NCBI GenBank assembly: GCA_036832975.1
Contig: DAITQM010000011.1
Coordinates: 1-64,000, forward strand
DNA length: 64,000 nt
Source of the DNA: DAITQM01 sp036832975
GTDB lineage: Bacteria; Pseudomonadota; Gammaproteobacteria; Xanthomonadales; Wenzhouxiangellaceae
Reading direction: 5' to 3'
Below, one piece after another: positions 40,806 through 49,781 of the stretch. Position 1 is the first letter of the stretch, and each line of letters begins with the position of its first letter. The notes beneath the pieces were generated by a model, which was not told the DNA's origin, did not search any database, and saw only the letters and a list, made by a program, of their open reading frames with translations. A program made the position numbers and the translations under genes.

Positions 40806-41771
40806 ATGAACGGCGGCGGCGCGCACACCAGGATCATCGCCTTCATCGGGGGCGCCGTCCTGCTCGGGGCGGTGGCCCACCCCGCCGCCGCCCGGCAAAT
40901 CTACCAATTCACCGACGAGGACGGCGTCATCCACCTCAGCGATGTGCCGCCCGACACCGACCAGCCGATCAGCGCGCGCTACATGAAGGTCGAGCCGGCG
41001 CCGAAACTGAGAATCGAAAACGTCCGCAAAAACGGTGTCGCTGCGGCACAGTTCGAGAACCTGCTGTACGGCCCGATGCAAGTCGAAGTGCGGCTGGAAG
41101 AAGCGGGCAACGTCACGACGAATCCTGGATTGCCGCACCGCTTCGTGCTGCCGCCGCGCTTTCGCGGCCCGCTGCTGACGATCGAGCCCCGCGATCCGGC
41201 CAACGGTTACCGCTACCGCCTGACGGCCAGCGCCGTGCCGGGCGACCCGGCGGCGCGGCACGATCCGTCGGCCCGCTACCTGCCGCCGTTTCCCGCGGGC
41301 CATCGTTTCATGATCAGCCAGGGTTTCGAAGGTGGCGTGACGCACCTGACGCCTGATGCGCGCTACGCCGTGGATATCCCGATGCCGCAGGGCACACCGG
41401 TCAGCGCCGCCCGCGACGGTCTGATCGTCGATGTCGAAGACGATTTTTTCGAAGGCGGGGAAGACCTCAAACGCTTCGGCGACAAAGCCAACCGGATCTT
41501 GGTCCTGCAGGAGGACGGGACGATGGCGCTTTACGCCCACCTCGCCCCGGAAAGCGCCGTGATCCGCCGCGGCGAAATCGTGCTCGCCGGCGAAATCATC
41601 GGGCACTCGGGCAATACCGGATTCAGCACCGGCCCGCACCTGCATTTCGCGGTCCAGCATAACGCCGGCATGCGCCTCGAAGCGCTGCCGTTTTCGTTCG
41701 TCGACGGCAACGGGCGGTCGCTGACCCCGGCGCGCGGCATGGTGCTGGAAGGGCTCCCGATGCCGCGATGA
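40806..41771 (+). CDS. M23-family metallopeptidase with DUF4124-type N-terminus
   Basis: Protein of 321 residues with a signal peptide (VLLGAVAHPAAA). A DUF4124-like segment (RQIYQFTDEDGVIHLSDVPP) follows, then a linker and a LytM/M23 domain with Zn ligands in THLTPDARYAVDI (His, Asp) and GPHLHFAVQ (His). Such enzymes cleave peptidoglycan cross-bridges or act as amidase activators when degenerate; here the ligands look intact. Exported to the periplasm. It lies 15 bp after the lipoprotein gene and 7 bp before the next gene. Confidence 0.85.
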   Translation: MNGGGAHTRIIAFIGGAVLLGAVAHPAAARQIYQFTDEDGVIHLSDVPPDTDQPISARYMKVEPAPKLRIENVRKNGVAAAQFENLLYGPMQVEVRLEEAGNVTTNPGLPHRFVLPPRFRGPLLTIEPRDPANGYRYRLTASAVPGDPAARHDPSARYLPPFPAGHRFMISQGFEGGVTHLTPDARYAVDIPMPQGTPVSAARDGLIVDVEDDFFEGGEDLKRFGDKANRILVLQEDGTMALYAHLAPESAVIRRGEIVLAGEIIGHSGNTGFSTGPHLHFAVQHNAGMRLEALPFSFVDGNGRSLTPARGMVLEGLPMPR

Positions 41772-41778
41772 GCGAGCG

Positions 41779-42726
41779 GTGAACCCTCCTTCGCCGAAGC
41801 GTCCCGCCGCGGCGCTGCGCCTGGTGCATCTCGCCGCGCCGCGGGTCACGCGCCCGGCGGTGGCACCCGGCGGGTTGTTGAGCGTTCGTTTCCGCCGCTA
41901 TCTGGCCGAGCGCCGGAGCGACGGTCTCGACCCGCGCCTGATCGCCGACCGGTTAGTGAGCGATGCCCGTCGCCATCACCCGGCCGACTGGCTGATCAAT
42001 GGACCCCTCACCTGCCTCGGCCAGCCGGTCGAATACCACCAGGTGCGCCGCTGGCTCGAAACCATCGCCGCCACCGATCATGTCTGTGTCGTCCCCAGCG
42101 GTGCCGATCTGGCGCCCCATGCCAACTGGAGCCATACCCTGCAACAGTGGTTGCCATGGATTTGCAGTGACCACGGTCGTGGCGCCGCCGAACCGTTTCC
42201 GTGGTGGCGCCAGCGCGGCCCGGCGGCGATCATTGGCCTGCCACCCGCCCCGGCCGCCGAACCGGTGAGCCGCGGCCGGCAATTGCAGCGCCTCGAGGAT
42301 CTGTTGCAACGCGCCGGTCAAGCCGGCCTGTGCCGCATCGTGTTGTGCCAACACGCCCCCTGCAACCCGGATGTTCCCACTGCGCCACCGGCGGCGAGCG
42401 GCGGCGATTGGACCCCGACGCTGCTCGCCGGCGGCGTCGAACTGTTGCTCAATGGTGACGGGTCCGACGGGCACCTTTGCACGTTCCAGACCGCCAGCGG
42501 CGGTGCTCTGGCCTTACGGACCGCGGGATGCCAGCCGGCGAACGGCGGTGCAACCGGCTTTTACAGCGTGGTGGAAGTGAGCCGCAACGAAAAGGAGTTC
42601 CATCTCGGCATCGCCCGTTACCGGCTCACGCTGCCGGCGGCGGCCGGCAACGCCGAGGAGGTCGGAATCGACACACCGCCGGCCGAACGGCTCGACCAAG
42701 CGGTTTTCATTCTGCCCCGAGATTGA
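41779..42726 (+). CDS. Calcineurin-like phosphoesterase fold lacking its metal ligands
   Basis: Protein of 315 residues starting at GTG. The order of blocks follows a metallophosphoesterase: LRLVHLAAPRV where D-x-H is expected (16-23), WLINGPLT in place of GD-x-x (73-78), VCVVPSGADL in place of GNH-(D/E) (105-111), IVLCQHAP where the His block falls (189-194), and GVELLLNGDGSDGH in place of GHTH (223-232). The scaffold (LGQPVEY, RRWLETI, IIGLPPAP) is kept, but most metal ligands are changed, so hydrolysis is unlikely. It may be a regulatory or structural relic. Expressed with the M23 peptidase gene. Confidence 0.6.
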   Translation: MNPPSPKRPAAALRLVHLAAPRVTRPAVAPGGLLSVRFRRYLAERRSDGLDPRLIADRLVSDARRHHPADWLINGPLTCLGQPVEYHQVRRWLETIAATDHVCVVPSGADLAPHANWSHTLQQWLPWICSDHGRGAAEPFPWWRQRGPAAIIGLPPAPAAEPVSRGRQLQRLEDLLQRAGQAGLCRIVLCQHAPCNPDVPTAPPAASGGDWTPTLLAGGVELLLNGDGSDGHLCTFQTASGGALALRTAGCQPANGGATGFYSVVEVSRNEKEFHLGIARYRLTLPAAAGNAEEVGIDTPPAERLDQAVFILPRD

Positions 42727-42745
42727 ACCGTGCGGCACCCGGACC

Positions 42746-42773
42746 CCGGGGCTTCCCCTTGCTCAAGCCCCGG
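42746..42773. terminator. GC-rich hairpin downstream of the phosphoesterase-like gene
   Basis: CCGGGGCTT (42746-42754) and AAGCCCCGG (42765-42773) pair perfectly around a 10-base loop, 20 bp after the stop codon. There is no T-tract, so it may act as an RNA-stability hairpin or a factor-dependent stop. The remaining 210 bp up to lpxC show no gene. Confidence 0.35.
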
Positions 42774-42987
42774 AGTTGCTGCACGGGAAGGCCGGCATGC
42801 AGTCGTCCTAACCAGCGCCGTCCACCCAGCCGCATAAACCGGGTGCCGTATCGATCATAGCATGATTGCCGATCGGATCGTATTACGACCGGCCAGGGGT
42901 ATCTCAAGTGTGAAATAATCGCCGATCGTTCGACTCCGCATCACCCGACAGGGTGAACGGACAGCGAACGATATCCGCAGGAAACGC

Positions 42988-43899
42988 TCAGCTCGCTTGG
43001 GCTGGGTGCAGATACGAAATCGGGGCGGCCGACGGATCGTCGAAGACCAGTTCCTCCCAGACATCGGGCCGCGCCAGCAACGTCCGCAACAGCAGGTTGT
43101 TCAGCTCGTGACCCGATTTGTATCCGGCGAACGAACCGATCAGCCCGCGGCCGAGCAGATACAGATCGCCGATCGCGTCGAGCACCTTGTGCTTGACGAA
43201 TTCGTCGCGGTAACGCAACCCGTCCTGGTTCAGCACCCGGTAATCGTCGAGGACGACCGCATTGTCCATGCTGCCGCCAAGCGCCAGATTGCGCTTGCGC
43301 AAAGCCTCGAGATCGCGCATGAAGCCGAAAGTACGGGCCCGCGCGACTTCTTTCAGAAACGAGGTCGTCGAAAAATCGATTTCGGCGCGGCAGTTGTGCT
43401 CGTTGAACAGCGGGTGGTTGAACTGGATCTCGAAACTCACCTTGAAACCGTCGAACGGGTCGAACCGCGCCCAGCGGTCATCGAGGCGGACCTCGAGGCT
43501 TTTGCGGATGCGCAAAAAGCGTTTCGCCGTCTTCTGTTCCTGCACCCCCGCCGACTGGAGCAGAAACACGAACGGCCCGGCGCTGCCGTCCATGATCGGC
43601 AGTTCTTCGTCGGTGACATCGACGTAAGCGTTGTCGATGCCGAGCCCGGCGAAGGCCGAGAGCAGGTGCTCGACGGTGGCGATTCTGACCCCGTCGCGAA
43701 CCAGGGAGGTCGACATCCGGGTGTCGCCGACGTTCTCCGGGCAGGCTTTGATCTCGACCGCCGGATCGAGATCGACGCGGCGGAAAACGATGCCGCTGTT
43801 GGCCGCCGCGGGGCGTAAAGTCAGGAATACTTTCTTGCCGGAATGGATGCCCACGCCCGTGGCGCGGATCACGTTTTTCAGTGTTCTTTGCTGTATCAC
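42988..43899 (-). CDS. lpxC: UDP-3-O-acyl-N-acetylglucosamine deacetylase
   Basis: Protein of 303 residues. Zinc ligands are His78 (VEHLL, with Glu77), His237 and Asp241 (VKHKVLD). The catalytic His264 is in KSGHELNN. It commits lipid A synthesis in the cytoplasm, so the organism makes LPS. The start is GTG at 43899. A palindrome GGGGTACCCC (43902-43911) sits over the ribosome-site region. It is the last gene after ftsZ, the conserved gammaproteobacterial position. Confidence 0.96.
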   Translation of the reverse strand: MIQQRTLKNVIRATGVGIHSGKKVFLTLRPAAANSGIVFRRVDLDPAVEIKACPENVGDTRMSTSLVRDGVRIATVEHLLSAFAGLGIDNAYVDVTDEELPIMDGSAGPFVFLLQSAGVQEQKTAKRFLRIRKSLEVRLDDRWARFDPFDGFKVSFEIQFNHPLFNEHNCRAEIDFSTTSFLKEVARARTFGFMRDLEALRKRNLALGGSMDNAVVLDDYRVLNQDGLRYRDEFVKHKVLDAIGDLYLLGRGLIGSFAGYKSGHELNNLLLRTLLARPDVWEELVFDDPSAAPISYLHPAQAS

Positions 43900-43926
43900 C
43901 TGGGGTACCCCCTAGTTTGACTGGCA

Positions 43927-43932
43927 ATGGTA
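43927..43932 (-). promoter_or_regulatory. Possible lpxC promoter -10
   Basis: On the minus strand TACCAT is preceded by TGC, an extended -10, about 28-33 bases before the lpxC start. It would give a short leader. No clear -35 is seen, so it is tentative. Confidence 0.3.
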
Positions 43933-44077
43933 GCACAGCCGCGGCGGCCGGGAAGGGTTCTCATGTCCATCCGTTCCTCACACCGCCGGGACTGGGCGCG
44001 ACGTTGAGCGGCTTTTCGCCGGTTTCTGGCCATGCGCCGGTCGAGCCTAGCGGGCGGCGATGAACGGTCGCTGAACA

Positions 44078-44105
44078 CGGGCGCGGGGGGCCGATCCCGC
44101 GCCCG
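44078..44105. terminator. Strong GC hairpin after ftsZ
   Basis: CGGGCGCGGG (44078-44087) and CCCGCGCCCG (44096-44105) form a perfect 10-bp stem with an 8-base loop, about 53 bp beyond the ftsZ stop. There is no T-tract. It may attenuate read-through from the division genes into lpxC or protect the ftsZ mRNA end. Confidence 0.4.
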
Positions 44106-44157
44106 CCGGGCGTCATCCCAAGCGACTCACCACAGAGGGTCGTCGTTTCCCTGGCGG

Positions 44158-45312
44158 TCAGTCGATCTGGCGGCGCAAAAAAGCCGGAATATCGAGCACT
44201 TCGAGACGTTCCTCCCCTTTTTCGGCGGCAAACAAATCGCTGTGCTGCTCGGCCACTGCCACACCGCGCCCCATGCCGCCTGCGGCCGCATAGCGGCGGA
44301 CCTGCGGCTTGACCACCTGCAACGGCGGGGGGTTCGGCTCGCCCGCGGTTCGCCGCTGCTGGCCGAGACCGGTGGCCACCACTGTCACTCTGAGTTCGTC
44401 GTCCATCTCCGGGTCGATCACCGCGCCGATCACCACCGTGGCGTCCTCGGAAGCCAGGTCGTTGATGACGCTGCCGATGTCCTCGAACTCCTTCATCGAC
44501 AGATTCATTCCGGCGGTGACGTTGACCAAAAGCCCGAACGCTCCGGTGAGATTGATGTCCTCGAGCAGCGGGCTGCCGATCGCCAGATTGACCGCATTCA
44601 GCGCCCGGTCTTCGCCGCGCGCCTGCCCGGCGCCCATCATCGCCATACCCATTTCCGACATCACGGTCCGCACATCGGCGAAGTCGACATTGATCAGGCC
44701 CTGGCGGGTAATCAGATCGGAAATACCCTGGACCGCGCCGGTCAGCACCTGATTGGCGGTGCGGAAGGCACTGACCAGACTGATTTCGCCGCCCAGCACG
44801 CTGAGCAGTTTGGCGTTCGGAATCGTGATCAATGAATCGACGTGACGCGCCAACTCATCGATGCCCTTCAGCGCCACACCCATGCGCCGCTGACCCTCGA
44901 AAGGAAAGGGCTTGGTCACCACGGCCACGGTCAGGACGTTCAATTCCTTGGCGACCTTGGCGATTTCCGGCGCCGCGCCGGTGCCGGTCCCGCCGCCCAT
45001 GCCGGCGGTGATGAACACCATATCGGTGCCTTTGAGGATCTCGACGATACGGTCGCGGTCCTCAAGCGCCGCCTGGCGGCCGATTTCGGGATTGGCCCCG
45101 GCTCCCAGACCCTTGGTCACGCTGTTACCGATGTGCAGCGTGTTCTTGCCCTTGAAGTCGCGCAGTGCCTGGGCATCGGTATTGACACTGAAAAAATCGA
45201 CGCCTTCGATCGCCGCCTCGACCATCTGGTTGACGGCATTGCCACCGCCGCCGCCGACGCCGATCACCTTGATCACCGCGCTCGGTGAATAGTTTTCAAC
45301 AATTTCAAACAT
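44158..45312 (-). CDS. ftsZ: Cell division protein FtsZ
   Basis: Protein of 384 residues. The tubulin signature GGGTGTG lies at 106-112, GVGGGGGNAVNQM at the start, and the T7 catalytic loop in GLINVDFADV. The C-terminal peptide LDIPAFLRRQID is the site bound by FtsA and ZipA. It polymerises with GTP into the division ring. AGGAGA seven bases before ATG fixes the start. It follows ftsA after a 165-bp gap containing several hairpins. Confidence 0.98.
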   Translation of the reverse strand: MFEIVENYSPSAVIKVIGVGGGGGNAVNQMVEAAIEGVDFFSVNTDAQALRDFKGKNTLHIGNSVTKGLGAGANPEIGRQAALEDRDRIVEILKGTDMVFITAGMGGGTGTGAAPEIAKVAKELNVLTVAVVTKPFPFEGQRRMGVALKGIDELARHVDSLITIPNAKLLSVLGGEISLVSAFRTANQVLTGAVQGISDLITRQGLINVDFADVRTVMSEMGMAMMGAGQARGEDRALNAVNLAIGSPLLEDINLTGAFGLLVNVTAGMNLSMKEFEDIGSVINDLASEDATVVIGAVIDPEMDDELRVTVVATGLGQQRRTAGEPNPPPLQVVKPQVRRYAAAGGMGRGVAVAEQHSDLFAAEKGEERLEVLDIPAFLRRQID

Positions 45313-45379
45313 GGCCTGTCTCCTGTGTTACGCCCGTCTTCCTCCCGGCCCACCGGCCGGCACCCGCTGCGGCATCGTT

Positions 45380-45402
45380 CCCACTCCGCCCGGCGGAGTG
45401 GG
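45380..45402. other. 11-bp perfect hairpin in the ftsA-ftsZ gap
   Basis: CCCACTCCGCC (45380-45390) and GGCGGAGTGGG (45392-45402) are exact arms with one base between them. It sits 68 bp upstream of the ftsZ start. The RNA form could be an RNase processing or translation-control element. Confidence 0.5.
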
Positions 45403-45452
45403 ACTCGGCCCTGCCGCTGCCTCGACCCGGTATCCAGCCGGGCCGAAGCGAT

Positions 45453-45473
45453 GCGAAGCGCTCGGTGCTTCGC
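45453..45473. other. Hairpin directly after the ftsA stop
   Basis: GCGAAGC (45453-45459) and GCTTCGC (45467-45473) pair across a 7-base loop, 5 bp beyond ftsA. A third stem (CCCGG/CCGGG near 45426-45442) lies next to it. Together they make the gap unusually structured. Confidence 0.45.
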
Positions 45474-45477
45474 TTAT

Positions 45478-46707
45478 TCAAAACTCACCGCGAAACCAAT
45501 TGCGAAACCGTGCCCAGACATCGCGCGCCGCACTCCGCCCGAGTTTCAGTTCCGGGTGCGCCGCGCCGCTGCCGTGCAGTAAAAACCCGGCGGCCGCGCT
45601 GTAGGCCGGATTGGTCAGGACTTCGGAAAGCCCGCTCAAGCCCTGCGCCACGCCGATCCGGACCGGCAGGTGAAAGATTTCCTCGGCGAGTTCGACGACC
45701 CCTTCGGTGCGCGCCGCACCGCCGGTCAATACGACACCGGCGCGCACCATGTTTTCATAGCCGCTGCGCCTAAGTTCGGTCTGGATCATCGTCAGGATTT
45801 CGCGGTACCGCGCTTCGACGACCTGGGCCAGCGCCTGGCGCGCCAGGCGGCGGGGCGGCCGCTCGCCGACGCTCGGCACCTGGATGTTTTCATCACTGCG
45901 CGCCAGTTGCTCGACGGCGCAGGCATATTTGATCTTGATCTCCTCGGCGTGCTGCGTCGGAGTGCGCAGGGCGACGGCGATGTCGTGGGTGACCAGATCG
46001 CCGGCGATCGGAATGCACGCCGTGTGGCGCAGCGCGCCTTGCGCGTAAATTGCCAGATCGGAAGTGCCGGCGCCGATATCGACCAGCGCCACGCCGAGGT
46101 CCATCTCGTCTTCGCTGAGCACGGCGCGGCTCGAGGCGATTTGCTGCAAGATCAGATCGTCGACCTGCAAGCCGCAGCGCGCGATGCACTTGATCAGGTT
46201 TTGCACCGCGCTTTGCGCCGCGGTGACGACGTGGACATAGGTTTCGAGCCGAACGCCGGACATGCCGACCGGCTGGCGGATACCGTCCTGGCTGTCGATC
46301 AGGTATTCCTGCGGCAGGACGTGCAGGATGCGCTGATCGGCGGGCACGGCGACGGCGCGCGCCGCGTCGAGGACGCGCTCGACGTCGGCCTCGCTGACTT
46401 CCTGATCCTTGATGGCGACGATGCCGTGCGAGTTGTGACTGCGGATGTGGTTGCCGGAAATCCCGGCGAACACGGCGCGGATCTCGCAGCCGGCCATCAA
46501 TTCGGCTTCCTCGATCGCCCGCTGGATCGAATGTTCGGTGGCTTCGATATCGACCACGACACCGCGTTTGAGGCCGCGCGACGGGTGCGAGCCGAGACCG
46601 ATCACCTCCAGCAGGCCGGCGGCGTCCGCCTCGGCGACCACGGCGACGGTTTTATACGTCCCGATATCGAGACCGACGGTCAATGCCTTGTCGTTTTTTC
46701 TAACCAT
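45478..46707 (-). CDS. ftsA: Cell division protein FtsA
   Basis: Protein of 409 residues of the actin/HSP70 ATPase fold: GLDIGTYKTVAVV (phosphate-1), ALVDIGAGTSDLAIY (phosphate-2) and VVLTGGAA (adenosine). It tethers FtsZ to the membrane through a C-terminal amphipathic helix, here VWARFRNWFRGEF, which is well placed for that role. ATG at 46707 (MVRKNDKAL) overlaps the ftsQ stop by 8 bp. An in-frame upstream extension lies inside ftsQ and is ignored. Confidence 0.97.
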   Translation of the reverse strand: MVRKNDKALTVGLDIGTYKTVAVVAEADAAGLLEVIGLGSHPSRGLKRGVVVDIEATEHSIQRAIEEAELMAGCEIRAVFAGISGNHIRSHNSHGIVAIKDQEVSEADVERVLDAARAVAVPADQRILHVLPQEYLIDSQDGIRQPVGMSGVRLETYVHVVTAAQSAVQNLIKCIARCGLQVDDLILQQIASSRAVLSEDEMDLGVALVDIGAGTSDLAIYAQGALRHTACIPIAGDLVTHDIAVALRTPTQHAEEIKIKYACAVEQLARSDENIQVPSVGERPPRRLARQALAQVVEARYREILTMIQTELRRSGYENMVRAGVVLTGGAARTEGVVELAEEIFHLPVRIGVAQGLSGLSEVLTNPAYSAAAGFLLHGSGAAHPELKLGRSAARDVWARFRNWFRGEF

Positions 46708-47467
46708 CGGCCGCTTCCCTGACCATCTGGCCGGCGGCCAACTGCACCGCTGCACCGTGCACCGCAAAACCATTGCTGTAACGAAGGTCAAAAGCCGCGA
46801 CGCCCTGCGGATAGTCGGCGAGCACCGCGGGCAGGGCGGCGATCAGACGCTGCGCGCGGCGGATAACATCGCGCCGGCCGAGTTCGACCCGTATGCCATT
46901 GCCAAGGGTCATCCACCAACTGCCGCGCGCCTCGAGGTGGAGCGCGGCGACGTTCCACCCGGCACGCTGCACCTCATCGTTCAGCGCCGCCCACAAGGCC
47001 AACACCTGAGCGTCGCTGCCCTCCGGGCCGTACAGCGCCGGCAAACCCTGCAAGCGATTCAAGCCGGCCTGCGCAATCAACGCTCCGGAGCGGCTGATCA
47101 GTTGCTCGTCGTTCCAGTAGGCGAGCGGCGCGTGCTCGGCGATGGTCAACACCAGACGATCCGGCCACTGGCGCCGGACCTCGACCGCCGCGACCCACGG
47201 CAGACCGTGCACTGCATCTCTGATGCGGACTAAATCGGTAGCGAAAAAGCCGCGCTCGATCAACGGCGCCAGCGTTTTTTGCACCATCTCCTCGGTGACC
47301 CTGTTAAACGGCGCCGACACCTCGTAGGCCGTGACCGGCCACCAGGCGCTGCCCCACAAGCCGAGGCGCAGCCAGACGAGCGGCAGCAACGCGGCGAGCG
47401 GCAGCCAGAGCCATCCGCGCGGCGAACGGCGGCCGGCGTTTACCGGCTGGTCGACAGAATGCGCCAT
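46700..47467 (-). CDS. ftsQ: Cell division protein FtsQ
   Basis: Protein of 255 residues. One membrane helix (about 20-40, LWLPLAALLPLVWLRLGLWG) is followed by the POTRA domain (APFNRVTEEMVQKTLAPL) and a beta domain ending DLRYSNGFAV. FtsQ links early and late divisome parts through FtsB/FtsL. ATG at 47467 lies inside ddl (28-bp overlap). Its stop overlaps ftsA. Confidence 0.93.
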   Translation of the reverse strand: MAHSVDQPVNAGRRSPRGWLWLPLAALLPLVWLRLGLWGSAWWPVTAYEVSAPFNRVTEEMVQKTLAPLIERGFFATDLVRIRDAVHGLPWVAAVEVRRQWPDRLVLTIAEHAPLAYWNDEQLISRSGALIAQAGLNRLQGLPALYGPEGSDAQVLALWAALNDEVQRAGWNVAALHLEARGSWWMTLGNGIRVELGRRDVIRRAQRLIAALPAVLADYPQGVAAFDLRYSNGFAVHGAAVQLAAGQMVREAADG

Positions 47468-48369
47468 GTCAGTTCCTCGAAATCGATACCGGCGGCCCGC
47501 GCCGCCATCGGCACCAGGCTGTGATCGGTCATGCCGGGCGTGGTGTTGACCTCCAGCAGCCACAACGCGCCCTGCAGGTCGCGCATCAGATCGACGCGCC
47601 CCCAGCCGCCGGCCCCGGCGGCGCGGAACGCGGCGCGCGCCAGCTCGCCGGCGCGCCGTTCCTCGTCGCCCGTCAGGCCGGGGCAGTCGAAAATCGTGTC
47701 GGTCGCTTCATACTTAGCGTTATAGTCATAAAGATCCCCAGCCGGCCGGATGCGGATGCTGGGCAGGGCCGTATCGTCCAGAATCGCGACGGTGACGTCC
47801 TCGCCGACGATCAGCGTTTCGACGACGACGTCGCGGTCATGACTGAACGCCACGGCGAGGGCCGGCGCCAATTCATCATCCCGAGTCACCCGGTGCGTGC
47901 CGATCGTCGATCCTTCGTGCGCCGGCTTGACGATCAGCGGCAGATCGAGCGCCGCCCGGACGCGCCCCGCGGGATCCGGCTCGGCGGCGTTGACGGCGCA
48001 ATAATCCGGGGTCGGCAGGCCGATGCCGCGCCACAATTGTTTGCAGCGGATCTTGTCCATCGTCAGCGCCGCGCCGCTGAGCGGCGAGCCGGTGCACGGG
48101 ATCCGGTAGGCGGCGAGCAACCCCTGCACGACGCCGTTTTCTCCGGCCCCGCCGTGCATGATGTTGAACACCCGGTCGACCCGGCCGGCAGCGAGCACGG
48201 CGAGCAATTCATCGAGACCGTCGACTTGAAAGGCGGCGACGCCGCGGGCTTCGAGAGCGGCGAGCACGGCGGCGCCGCTCTTAAGCGAGATCTCGCGTTC
48301 CGTCGATTCCCCGCCGCACAGCACCGCAACGCGGCCATAGCCGGCGGCATCGATCCGCCCGGCGCTCAT
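47440..48369 (-). CDS. ddl: D-alanine--D-alanine ligase
   Basis: Protein of 309 residues, DdlB size. It shows VLCGGESTEREISLKSG, the HGGAGENG loop (N-terminal ATP-grasp), KPAHEGSTIG, and the metal motif LLEVNTTPGMTDHSLVP. It makes the D-Ala-D-Ala dipeptide used by MurF. The ATG overlaps the murC stop (ATGA). murB, often found between murC and ddl, is not here. Confidence 0.96.
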   Translation of the reverse strand: MSAGRIDAAGYGRVAVLCGGESTEREISLKSGAAVLAALEARGVAAFQVDGLDELLAVLAAGRVDRVFNIMHGGAGENGVVQGLLAAYRIPCTGSPLSGAALTMDKIRCKQLWRGIGLPTPDYCAVNAAEPDPAGRVRAALDLPLIVKPAHEGSTIGTHRVTRDDELAPALAVAFSHDRDVVVETLIVGEDVTVAILDDTALPSIRIRPAGDLYDYNAKYEATDTIFDCPGLTGDEERRAGELARAAFRAAGAGGWGRVDLMRDLQGALWLLEVNTTPGMTDHSLVPMAARAAGIDFEELTWRILSTSR

Positions 48370-49781
48370 ACCGCCCCCTCCGCCAACTCGCTGCGCAGTT
48401 CGGTGGCCAGACGGCCGATATCGCCGGCGCCGAGCAACAACACGTGGTCGCCGGCCTTAACCGAGCGCGGTAACTCGTCGCGCAGGGCGCTTAGATCCGG
48501 GAGATAAACCGGTTCGACTTTGCCGTGCGAGCGGATCGCGCGACACAGCCGTTCGGCCCGCCCTTCCTCGATCACCGGCTCGCCGGCGGCATAGACCGGC
48601 GCGACGAGCAACCCATCGGCGGCGGCCAGCACGGCGGCGAATTCGTCGAGAAGTTCCCGGGTGCGGCTGTAGCGGTGCGGCTGGAAGACGACGACCAGCC
48701 GCTGCCCGGGCCAGGCGGCGCGCGCCGCGCTCATCGTCGCCGCGATCTCGCGCGGGTGGTGGGCATAATCCTCGTACAGCTCGGCTGCGCCCCCGTTTAC
48801 AGCCCAGCGGCCGATCCGCGTGAAGCGCCGGCCGACGCCGCCGAATTCGGCAAGTCCGGTGGCGATCGTTGCCGCATCGACCCCGAGTTCATAAGCGACG
48901 GCGGCGGCACACAACGCGTTCTTGACGTTGTGCTCGCCCGGCAGATTGAGGTGGACCGGCCGCGGCGCCTCGTTCGGCAGGTGCAGCGTGAAGCGCATCG
49001 CCAGCCCTGCGGCGGCGATGTCGCTGGCCCGCACCTCGGCGCCGGCGCCGAACCCGGTGACCCGTACCGGCCGATGAATCCGCGGCACCAGCGCCTGGAG
49101 CTCGGGGTCGTCGCCGGCGACCACGACCAGGCCGTAGAACGGCACGTGATGGACGAATTCCTCGAAGGCCGCCACCAGGCGGTCGAAACGGCCGCCGTAG
49201 TGCCCGAGATGATCGCGGTCGATATTGGTGACCACCGCGATCATCGGCGGTAGCAACAGAAACGTCCCGTCGCTTTCGTCGGCTTCGGCGACGAGGTACG
49301 AACCGCGGCCGAGACGGGCGTGGCTGCCGAAAGCGTTGACCACGCCGCCGATGATGCACGTCGGATCGAGCCCCCCGGCAGCCAGCAGACTCGCCGTCAG
49401 ACTGGTGGTCGTTGTTTTGCCGTGGCTGCCGGCCACCGCGATGCCTTCGCGAAAACGCATCAACTCGCCGAGCATTTCGGCGCGCGGCACGACCGGGATC
49501 CGGGCGGCGCGGGCCGCGGCGACCTCGGGGTTATCGGCGGCGATCGCACTCGACACGACCAGCACATCGGCTCCTTCGACCTGCACCGCGTCGTGCGCCG
49601 GGTGGATCACGGCACCGAGTTGGCGCAGGTGACGGACGGCCTCGCTGCTGGCCAAATCGCTGCCGGTCACGGTAAAACCGAGCTGCATCAGCACTTCGGC
49701 GATGCCGCTCATGCCGGCGCCGCCGATGCCGACCATGTGCACGCGGCGCACCCGATCCTGAAAGCGGCTCGGGCGGATCAT
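48366..49781 (-). CDS. murC: UDP-N-acetylmuramate--L-alanine ligase
   Basis: Protein of 471 residues. HMVGIGGAGMSGIAEVL is the UDP-MurNAc fold, GSHGKTTTTSL the ATP loop, and AEADESDGTFL a conserved metal/substrate block. It adds L-Ala to UDP-MurNAc. ATG at 49781 overlaps the murG stop (ATGA); an upstream in-frame ATG has no support. C-terminal HHPREI and VVFQPHRYSRT are typical. Confidence 0.97.
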   Translation of the reverse strand: MIRPSRFQDRVRRVHMVGIGGAGMSGIAEVLMQLGFTVTGSDLASSEAVRHLRQLGAVIHPAHDAVQVEGADVLVVSSAIAADNPEVAAARAARIPVVPRAEMLGELMRFREGIAVAGSHGKTTTTSLTASLLAAGGLDPTCIIGGVVNAFGSHARLGRGSYLVAEADESDGTFLLLPPMIAVVTNIDRDHLGHYGGRFDRLVAAFEEFVHHVPFYGLVVVAGDDPELQALVPRIHRPVRVTGFGAGAEVRASDIAAAGLAMRFTLHLPNEAPRPVHLNLPGEHNVKNALCAAAVAYELGVDAATIATGLAEFGGVGRRFTRIGRWAVNGGAAELYEDYAHHPREIAATMSAARAAWPGQRLVVVFQPHRYSRTRELLDEFAAVLAAADGLLVAPVYAAGEPVIEEGRAERLCRAIRSHGKVEPVYLPDLSALRDELPRSVKAGDHVLLLGAGDIGRLATELRSELAEGAV

